The notes under the pieces were generated by a model. It worked only from the letters and a program-made list of their open reading frames with translations. It made no database searches and was not told the DNA's origin. Made by a program: the position numbers and the translations under genes. From contig JAHJTB010000036.1 in the NCBI GenBank assembly GCA_018830135.1, positions 1-36,394 of the forward strand: DNA of 36,394 nt. Reading direction: 5' to 3'. This document shows, one piece after another, positions 30,899 to 36,394 of this stretch (the stretch's first letter is position 1; every line of letters starts with the position of its first letter). This DNA is from Pseudomonadota bacterium. Its GTDB lineage: Bacteria > Desulfobacterota > Desulfarculia > Adiutricales > JAGVGV01.

Positions 30899-32155
30899 TT
30901 ACTCGTAAATCTTCTCATCAACCGCTTCGGCTTCCGCGGCATCGCCTTCGTAGTCCCGGTCACGGCCCAAGGCCTTGCGGCTCAAATACTCGGTATACCA
31001 TTCATGGGCCACGATCATGGACATGACTTCATTGGACCCGGTCCAGATGGGGCCCAGCCGAATGTCCCGATAGATGCGTTCAATCGGAAATACGTTAGTA
31101 TAACCGATTCCCCCCATGACCTGAAAGGCATGGTTGACCACTTTCATGCAAGCCTCGGTTGAAAACCGCTTGGCTTCGCTGATCATCCTCCGGGCCTGCC
31201 GGGGGTGGCTGCTTTTCTCGGCGGCCTGGGCCGCCATGAGTGTGATGGCCCGGGCCGCATCCAGGAGGGTCGCCGCCTCGGCCACCTGAAAGCTGACGCC
31301 CTGGAAATTGTTGATGGTCTGCCCGAAAGCCTTCCTCCGGGACGTATAGCCGGTGGCCACTTCCAGGGCGGTTCGGGCCGGGCCGATGCACATGACCGCG
31401 GAACCCAGCCGTTCCGGGATCATGATCGTGTCAAAGATCGCCTTTCCACCGTTTATCTCACCCAGCACGTTTTCCTTGGGCACCTTGGCGTCCTTGAAGA
31501 CGAGACGGCCCGTCCCGCACCCACGAAGTCCCATCAGGCCGTAGATATACTCCACCTCAACGCCCGGTCCCCGATCGATGAGGAAACAGGTCAGCGCCTT
31601 GTGCGAGGGCACGTCCGGATCGAAACTGGTGCGGGCGTAGACCATGAAATAGTCCGCGCCTTCGGCTCCGACAATGAAACGCTTTTGCCCGTTGACCAGG
31701 AAATGATCGCCCTGGTCCACCGCCGTGGTCGTAGTGCCGAAAAAGTCGGACCCCCCGCCGCCCCGGGGTTCGGTCAGGCATTCGGCGGCATAGATGTCTC
31801 CGGCCAACAGCGGTTTGACGTATTTCGCCTTTTGCTCATCCGTGCCGTGTTCCACGATGGCAAAGCAGACCAGACAGCCCCCCACGCCATACAGGCATCC
31901 AAAGGCGTAGCCGAGCGTGCCGATTTCCTCGACCACCATGCAGAGAGTCGGCCAGTCCTGATCGCGGCCACCCCACTTCCGGGGCAGATGGACCCCCAGC
32001 AGGTTCCGGCGGCCGGCTTCCCGTAAAAACTCCTTGTTGAAGCGAATCACCTCCCGATCCATGTCCAGGATCATCTGCCTGGGGACCCACTTGACCAGGT
32101 CTCGGACCTCCTCGCGCAACGCTTTTTGTTCCTCGGTCAACAATAGATCAAGCAT
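30899..32155 (-). CDS. Acyl-CoA dehydrogenase
   Basis: A 418-residue FAD flavoenzyme that oxidises an acyl-CoA at the alpha-beta bond. ATG 32155 has GGAG 7 nt upstream. The N-terminal domain has VHLPRKWGGRDQDW, the middle domain AECLTEPRGGGGSDFFGTT and FLVNGQKRFI, and the C-terminal domain FQVMGGIGYTNVFPIERIYRDIR. The usual catalytic Glu position near the end has Thr (Thr372 in IWTGSNEV). A Glu (Glu248 in IPERL) occupies the helix-G position used by isovaleryl- and long-chain acyl-CoA dehydrogenases, which suggests a branched or longer substrate. A MarR operator lies just upstream, and the MarR gene precedes it on the same strand. Confidence 0.94.
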   Translation of the reverse strand: MLDLLLTEEQKALREEVRDLVKWVPRQMILDMDREVIRFNKEFLREAGRRNLLGVHLPRKWGGRDQDWPTLCMVVEEIGTLGYAFGCLYGVGGCLVCFAIVEHGTDEQKAKYVKPLLAGDIYAAECLTEPRGGGGSDFFGTTTTAVDQGDHFLVNGQKRFIVGAEGADYFMVYARTSFDPDVPSHKALTCFLIDRGPGVEVEYIYGLMGLRGCGTGRLVFKDAKVPKENVLGEINGGKAIFDTIMIPERLGSAVMCIGPARTALEVATGYTSRRKAFGQTINNFQGVSFQVAEAATLLDAARAITLMAAQAAEKSSHPRQARRMISEAKRFSTEACMKVVNHAFQVMGGIGYTNVFPIERIYRDIRLGPIWTGSNEVMSMIVAHEWYTEYLSRKALGRDRDYEGDAAEAEAVDEKIYE

Positions 32156-32169
32156 GCCATTCTCCTATA

Positions 32170-32186
32170 TTAGTTTGTCGCCAAAC
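32170..32186 (-). promoter_or_regulatory. Second copy of the MarR operator, upstream of the acyl-CoA dehydrogenase gene
   Basis: TTAGTTTG-TCGC-CAAAC (plus-strand reading) contains the inverted repeat GTTTG-N4-CAAAC found in the marR promoter. It lies 15 nt before ATG 32155 in the gap after the marR stop. A TAATAT overlaps it, but no good -35 is visible. Confidence 0.6.
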
Positions 32187-32203
32187 CTTTAAGTTAAAAA
32201 AAA

Positions 32204-32635
32204 TTACCAGGCGTCGTTGACCTTCTTCAGCAAGCGGACCAGGGTCTCCTTTTCCTCATCGTCAAGACCCCGGCCGAATCGCTCCTGAAGTGTGATGGAT
32301 ATGGTGATGAAATCCGGGATTAGACGACCTCCTTTCTCCGTAAGTGAAACAATCTGCACGCGCTGGTCCGCCGGGTCCGCTTGTTTTTCCAGATACCCCA
32401 ACCTGACCAGCTTGTCGACCAGGCCGGTCACGGTTGACTTGTCACGGTCGATGATCCGGGCCAGTTCCTTCATGGGCACCTTCTGCTTCTTGAACAAGGC
32501 GACCATGATATCCCCGTGTGAGGGGGCCAGGCCCTGCAGGCCGTGCTTTTTCAGTTCCCTGATCAGCAGCCTGTTGGCCTTGTCGCTGATTCTGGCGATG
32601 TAGAAGATGCTTCTGTCGTTGATCACGCTGTACAT
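32204..32635 (-). CDS. MarR-family transcriptional regulator
   Basis: A 143-residue winged-helix protein. ATG 32635 has GAGG 5 nt upstream; GTG 32641 is the alternative. The HTH is seen in VPMKELARIIDRDKSTVTGLVDKLVRLGYL, followed by the wing with DPADQRVQIVSLTEKG. MarR proteins bind palindromes and are often released by ligands. Here a likely palindrome sits in its own promoter and another before the acyl-CoA dehydrogenase gene, so autorepression and control of that gene by an acyl-CoA or related ligand are plausible. Confidence 0.94.
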   Translation of the reverse strand: MYSVINDRSIFYIARISDKANRLLIRELKKHGLQGLAPSHGDIMVALFKKQKVPMKELARIIDRDKSTVTGLVDKLVRLGYLEKQADPADQRVQIVSLTEKGGRLIPDFITISITLQERFGRGLDDEEKETLVRLLKKVNDAW

Positions 32636-32653
32636 TTGCACCTCGTTGAAACG

Positions 32654-32682
32654 ATTTTAGTTTGTTACCAAACAAATGTCAA
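32654..32682 (-). promoter_or_regulatory. marR promoter with operator in the spacer
   Basis: On the minus strand TTGACA (32677-32682), an exact 17-nt spacer and TAAAAT (32654-32659). The inverted repeat GTTTG-N4-CAAAC lies within the spacer (32660-32673), so binding would directly block RNA polymerase. Confidence 0.75.
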
Positions 32683-32752
32683 ACGTTTTTCTAGCGGTTT
32701 CCTCGCCCTGGCCGGATATTGCGAGAGGTGATGCTTCGCCGGCCCGACCTTC

Positions 32753-34171
32753 CTACAAGCCGGGCCGGACGGCCCGTCCGGGAAGGGCCTGGGTCAACCG
32801 GCCGTTTTCAACCACCGGTTGTCCGGCCACCAGGACGTGGACCATGCCTCTGACGCCCTGGTCGGGCTCCAGGTAGGTGGCCTGGTCTTCCAATGTCTCC
32901 GGATCGAATACGGCCAGGTCCGCGTCAAAGCCCACCGCGATTCGGCCTTTGCCATGCAGGCCGAATCGCCGGGCCGGAAGGACCGTCATTTTGGCCAGGG
33001 CCTCGGTCAGTCCGAGGAACCCCTGCTCCCGGACCAGGCGCCGTATGACCCGGGGAAAGGCGCCGGCGCCTCGCGGGTGGGTCGGCCGGCCCGTCCCTTC
33101 CTCGAAGATGCCGTCCGATCCGACCATGACGAACGAGGGCAGAAAGAGGCGGTCCACCAGGTCCTGGCGCATCATGTGGCCGACGAGCATGGTTTTCGAG
33201 GATTCACCTTTTAGTTTCAGGTACAGTTCCCTGGTCAGGGCCTCCCCTTTGTGCGGTCCGGCGGCCACTTCGATCATCGAGATGTCCACGCCCAGATGCT
33301 TGTTGACGCCGGGCACGAGCAGGGCGTCCAGGAGCGCCCCTTCCGGATACATGCACCATGAATCGTATGGATAGGCGTCGCCCATGACGTCCAGGCCGTC
33401 GGCCCGGGCCTTTTCGATGACCTCCAGTCCGCGCCTCAAGACCGCGTCGTAGGGTCTGGATCGCCAGGCCAGTTGCGAGGTCAGGTGGGATATCTGAAGC
33501 CGGACCCCGGACTCCCGGGCCGCTTCGATCAGTTCCTCTTCCCCGGCCGCCGCGTCGCGGGACAGTCCGGGCACCCCCGGTCCGAAATACCGGGGATGGA
33601 CCGCGGCGACCGCTTCATGCCGGGCCGCCACCTTGAACAGGTCGACGACTTCCGCCCTGGAAATGCCCGGGGCCAGGGCCAGGCCGAAGGAGACCCCCAG
33701 GGCGCCGTCGGCCATGGCCCGGTCGGCCATGAGGCTCATGTTCCAGCGTTGCGTCTCGTCAGCCGGGAGGTGCGGCCCGCCGACCCCGGCCTTTTTCCTC
33801 AGGTCCTGGGCGCCGATCAGCAGGCCGTGATGCACGGGAAAGCCCTCAGTGTCGATCCGCCCGAGGAAGGCGGCCACGTCGTCAGCGCCGTTGGCCATGG
33901 CCATGCCGCAGTTTCCGCCCACGACCGTGGTCACGCCCATGCGGGCCATGCAACGACCGGCGTGGAGCATGCCGTCGACATGGGTATGGACGTCGATGAA
34001 TCCGGGGACGATCGTCAGACCGCCGGCATCGATCTCCCGGGGGCCATGGATTTCGTCCCGGGTCAGGGTCTGGATCACCCCGTCCCGCACCCCGATATTG
34101 CACTGGACCGGCTGGTCGGCCAGAGAATCCAGAACCCGCCCGCCCTTGATCACCATGTCATATTCGTTCAT
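32753..34171 (-). CDS. D-aminoacylase / N-acyl-D-amino-acid deacylase family amidohydrolase
   Basis: A 472-residue metal-dependent amidohydrolase; ATG 34171 has GGAGG at 6 nt and fits the usual start of the family (NEYDMVIKGGRVLD). Metal ligands are visible: DVHTHVDG (His62, His64), Cys88 in GGNCGM, His in AVHPRYF, His in QISHLTSQ, and Asp in VGSDGIFEEG. The family includes D-aminoacylases, which remove acyl groups from N-acyl-D-amino acids, and dihydropyrimidinase relatives. The Cys ligand favours the D-aminoacylase branch. No signal peptide. The acylase has no clear operon partner. Confidence 0.9.
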   Translation of the reverse strand: MNEYDMVIKGGRVLDSLADQPVQCNIGVRDGVIQTLTRDEIHGPREIDAGGLTIVPGFIDVHTHVDGMLHAGRCMARMGVTTVVGGNCGMAMANGADDVAAFLGRIDTEGFPVHHGLLIGAQDLRKKAGVGGPHLPADETQRWNMSLMADRAMADGALGVSFGLALAPGISRAEVVDLFKVAARHEAVAAVHPRYFGPGVPGLSRDAAAGEEELIEAARESGVRLQISHLTSQLAWRSRPYDAVLRRGLEVIEKARADGLDVMGDAYPYDSWCMYPEGALLDALLVPGVNKHLGVDISMIEVAAGPHKGEALTRELYLKLKGESSKTMLVGHMMRQDLVDRLFLPSFVMVGSDGIFEEGTGRPTHPRGAGAFPRVIRRLVREQGFLGLTEALAKMTVLPARRFGLHGKGRIAVGFDADLAVFDPETLEDQATYLEPDQGVRGMVHVLVAGQPVVENGRLTQALPGRAVRPGL

Positions 34172-34253
34172 GCCCTGCCTCCCGGCTTCCGTTCGGCCGC
34201 CGGTCCGAAGTCCCGGAGCGGGGCCTGCCTTTGACTGATTCGCCGGCAGTCCG

Positions 34254-34360
34254 CCCGATCGGCCGATGGCGAGGTTGAGGTAATAAGATTGGGGCCATGA
34301 TATATCCAGACGACCGTGGGCGGCAAGACTTAACGACCGGTTCAGAATCGGCCGATCGGG
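34254..34360. promoter_or_regulatory. Pair of ATCGGCCGAT palindromes in a divergent intergenic region
   Basis: CCCGATCGGCCGAT (34254-34267) and ATCGGCCGATCGGG (34347-34360) are perfect 14-bp inverted repeats of each other, and each contains the 10-bp palindrome ATCGGCCGAT. They lie between the divergent amidohydrolase and nicotinate phosphoribosyltransferase genes, the second about 40 nt before the -10 of the latter. Two dimer sites for one regulator would explain them. Confidence 0.5.
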
Positions 34361-34400
34361 TTTCGAGTTCATGGGTTCCATAGCCAAGGGCGGCCGGTAG

Positions 34401-34409
34401 TGATATAAT
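34401..34409 (+). promoter_or_regulatory. Extended -10 promoter for the nicotinate phosphoribosyltransferase gene
   Basis: TGA-TATAAT is a consensus -10 with an extended TG. No good -35 is seen. The start would lie near 34416, about 25 nt before ATG 34441. Confidence 0.55.
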
Positions 34410-34440
34410 GCCGCCATTTCCATCGACCGGAGGCCAGGCC

Positions 34441-35589
34441 ATGTTTCACACGGCGGATTTCGACCAGGTCAGGCGAGGAGACGTGGTGGACGTCTACTTC
34501 ACTCGAACGAAAAGCATCCTGGAAGCCAGGGGTCTCGACGCCCGGGTTCGGGCCGAATTCACGGCCAAGGGGCTGCCGCAAGGCATGAGCTGGGCGGTGT
34601 TGTCCGGGCTGGAGGAGGTCCGGGGCCTGCTGGGCGGTCTCGACATCAAGGTCCGGGTCATGCAGGAAGGCACGATATTCCGGCCCTACGAACCGGTCAT
34701 GGAGATCGAGGGCCGGTATCTGGAATTCGGGCACCTGGAAACCGCCATCCTCGGACTGCTCTGCCAGGCCTCCGGCGTGGCCACGGCGGCGGCCCGGTTT
34801 CGCAAGGCGGCCGGGGACAAGACCTTGTTCAGCTTCGGGGCGCGTCGGATGCATCCGGCCATCGCGCCGATGATCGAACGTAACGCCTGGATCGGCGGGT
34901 GTGACGGCGTGGCCGTGGGACTGGGCGCGGCCCTGGTCGGCCAGGCGCCGGTGGGCACCATGCCCCACGCCCTGATTCTTCTCATGGGCGACACCGTGGA
35001 AGCGGCCCGGGCCTTTGATGAAATCATCGACCCGTCCGTCCGCCGGGTGGTCCTGATCGACACCTTTGAAGACGAAAAGTTCGAGGCCCTGCGCGTGGCC
35101 CGGGCCATGGGGGACAGGCTGTGGGGCGTGCGGCTGGACACTCCGCGTTCTCGCCGAGGCAGTTTCGCCCGCATCATCGAAGAGGTTCGCTGGGAACTGG
35201 ACCTGGCCGGGTACCGGGAGGTCAGAATCGTGGTCAGCGGTGGCCTGGGGGAAAAGGACGTGGCCGATCTGGCCCCTCTGGTGGACGCCTTTGGCGTGGG
35301 CACGGCCATCAGCAACGCGCCCGTTATCGACTTTTCCATGGACATCGTCGAGATCGAGGGCCGTCCCCGGTCCAAGCGCGGCGTCCGTTCCGGGGCCAAG
35401 GAAGTCTTCCGCTGTGAGGACTGCGGCCGGGACTACGTGCTCCCGCTCGGCTCCCTGCCCGCTTCCTGCGACTGCGGCGGAGCCTGGGTCCCCCTCCTGG
35501 AGCCGCCGCCCGTGAGGAATCCGGACCCGGAAAAAGTCCGGGCCCTGGTCCTCGAACAACTGCCCTTGTTCCACATGGAAGAGGTTTAG
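34441..35589 (+). CDS. Nicotinate phosphoribosyltransferase (archaeal-like type, zinc-ribbon tail)
   Basis: A 382-residue enzyme. ATG 34441 has GGAGG 7 nt upstream. The N-terminal domain (DVVDVYFTRTKSIL) and the PRTase barrel (FSFGARRMHPAIAPMIERNAWIGGCDGVAVGLGA, later VSGGLGEKDVADLAPLVDAFGVGTAISNA) match the compact nicotinate phosphoribosyltransferases. It makes nicotinate mononucleotide from nicotinate and PRPP for NAD salvage. A C-terminal zinc-ribbon-like segment has Cys325, 328, 343 and 345. The K+ transporter gene follows 12 nt downstream. Confidence 0.93.
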   Translation: MFHTADFDQVRRGDVVDVYFTRTKSILEARGLDARVRAEFTAKGLPQGMSWAVLSGLEEVRGLLGGLDIKVRVMQEGTIFRPYEPVMEIEGRYLEFGHLETAILGLLCQASGVATAAARFRKAAGDKTLFSFGARRMHPAIAPMIERNAWIGGCDGVAVGLGAALVGQAPVGTMPHALILLMGDTVEAARAFDEIIDPSVRRVVLIDTFEDEKFEALRVARAMGDRLWGVRLDTPRSRRGSFARIIEEVRWELDLAGYREVRIVVSGGLGEKDVADLAPLVDAFGVGTAISNAPVIDFSMDIVEIEGRPRSKRGVRSGAKEVFRCEDCGRDYVLPLGSLPASCDCGGAWVPLLEPPPVRNPDPEKVRALVLEQLPLFHMEEV

Positions 35590-35601
35590 AGGGGTTTTCC
35601 T

Positions 35602-36394
35602 TTGAAGTGGCTGCTCCTGTCCATCCGGCCGGGTTCGGGCCGGATGATCACCCCGCCCAGGGCCCTGACGGCCAGCTTTCTGTTGCTGATCGTCATCGGG
35701 ACCGCGGTCCTGCTCATTCCGGGCATGAGCGGCCCCAAGGGGCTCAGCGCCGTGGACGCCCTGTTCACGGCCACTTCGGCCGTCTGCGTCACCGGCCTGG
35801 TCGTGGTCGATACCGGCTTGGACTTCACTCTGGGCGGGCAGTTGGCCATCATGGTCCTCATTCAATTGGGCGGCCTGGGCATCATGACCTTTTCCGTGCT
35901 TTTCTACCGCCTGGTCGGCCGGGAGATATCCCTGCGGGACGAACTGGCGGTGCGGGACAGCTTTTCCTTTTCGAAAAGCCAGGACCTGGGCAGCCTGGTC
36001 CGGTCCGTGGTCCTGATGACCCTGGCCATCGAAGGCCTGGGCGCCTTGTTGCTCTTCACCTTCCTGCTCGGCGACTACGCCCCGGTCCGCGCCGCGTACC
36101 TGGCCGTCTTTCATGCGGTTTCCGCGTTCTGCAACGCCGGTTTCAGCCACGGCCTGGGTGGGGACAGCCTGACCCGGTACGCCGGCCACTGGCCGATCAA
36201 CCTGGTGATCATGGGCCTGATCGTCAGCGGGGGCATCGGCTTTATCGCGCTTTCCGAAATCTTCGTCCACAAGACCCGGCTGCGCCGCCTGAGCCTGCAT
36301 ACCAAGCTGGTCTGCTTGACCAGCCTGGTTCTGATTCTCTTCGGCACGGCCATGTTCCTCCTGCTGGAATGGGACAACGTCATGGCCGGCCGGC
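35602..36394 (+). CDS. TrkH/KtrB-family potassium transporter subunit (partial, C-terminus outside window)
   Basis: The gene begins at TTG 35602, with AGGGG 7 nt upstream, and is cut by the window edge after about 264 codons. It is a multi-span membrane protein. The first two selectivity-filter loops are SAVCVTGLVV and SAFCNAGFS, which identify the TrkH/Trk/KtrB superfamily of K+ (or Na+/K+) transporters. The usual partner TrkA/KtrA regulator may follow outside the window. It is 12 nt after the nicotinate phosphoribosyltransferase stop and probably co-transcribed. Confidence 0.93.
   Translation, partial: MKWLLLSIRPGSGRMITPPRALTASFLLLIVIGTAVLLIPGMSGPKGLSAVDALFTATSAVCVTGLVVVDTGLDFTLGGQLAIMVLIQLGGLGIMTFSVLFYRLVGREISLRDELAVRDSFSFSKSQDLGSLVRSVVLMTLAIEGLGALLLFTFLLGDYAPVRAAYLAVFHAVSAFCNAGFSHGLGGDSLTRYAGHWPINLVIMGLIVSGGIGFIALSEIFVHKTRLRRLSLHTKLVCLTSLVLILFGTAMFLLLEWDNVMAGR

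Noticed and set aside
1-36394. CRISPR arrays, tRNA or rRNA genes, complete insertion sequences, prophage
   Set aside because: No regularly spaced repeats, RNA gene patterns, transposase or phage genes were found anywhere in the window.

Overview
The window is GC-rich, densely coded chromosomal DNA with no rRNA, tRNA, transposase, phage or CRISPR signature. The gene content points to an anaerobic Gram-negative bacterium, most likely a member of the Desulfobacterota (former Deltaproteobacteria): Mla/MCE lipid transport, OmpA-type envelope proteins, an ADP-forming acyl-CoA synthetase alpha subunit, a flavodoxin-ferredoxin fusion, FmdE and CooT proteins, and a Memo (AmmeMemoRadiSam B) homologue. 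This placement is inferred from gene content only.

Layout: (1) 1-899, minus strand, the start of an EAL phosphodiesterase. (2) 1225-5541, a MoxR ATPase, DUF58 and transglutaminase operon. (3) 5708-8215, a CopA-type Cu(I) ATPase with two nearly identical metal-binding domains. (4) 8394-9389, a GGDEF protein preceded by a short leader peptide. (5) 9606-12816, a periplasmic cyclophilin, two tandem paralogous lipoproteins and a SPOR-vWA-TSP3-OmpA protein. (6) 13045-16718, minus strand, an MlaE(STAS)-MlaF-MlaD-PqiC-like lipid ABC transporter. (7) 16788-19525, minus strand, Memo protein, fatty acid hydroxylase and a methyltransferase. (8) 19526-19944, a long structured intergenic region with a strong promoter and a short RNA ending in a perfect intrinsic terminator just before the next gene. 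(9) 19945-27132, flavin reductase, a complete peptide/nickel-type ABC transporter, FmdE and CooT. (10) 27177-29894, a small unknown protein, GNAT, CMD protein and acyl-CoA synthetase alpha subunit. (11) 29899-34171, minus strand, flavodoxin-ferredoxin, acyl-CoA dehydrogenase with its MarR regulator, and a D-aminoacylase-like amidohydrolase. (12) 34441-end, nicotinate phosphoribosyltransferase and the start of a TrkH/KtrB potassium transporter.

The most striking signals are not ordinary genes. Two copies of one short fold-back (palindromic) MITE-like element occur at 12818-12965 and 23232-23405, in opposite orientations. The second has landed in the first codons of the permease-C gene of the ABC transporter. 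The 8-bp sequence CTGGTTAA stands on both sides, the ancestral reading frame is broken, and the element supplies a new Shine-Dalgarno and ATG that read in frame into the rest of the permease. The same transporter cluster is headed by a candidate attenuator or riboswitch-like leader (19785-19928), and it encodes a nickel-binding CooT-family protein and a His-rich linker in the fused ATPase, which together suggest metal (nickel) uptake rather than peptide uptake. A MarR operator filling the spacer of a near-perfect sigma-70 promoter is repeated in front of the acyl-CoA dehydrogenase gene.
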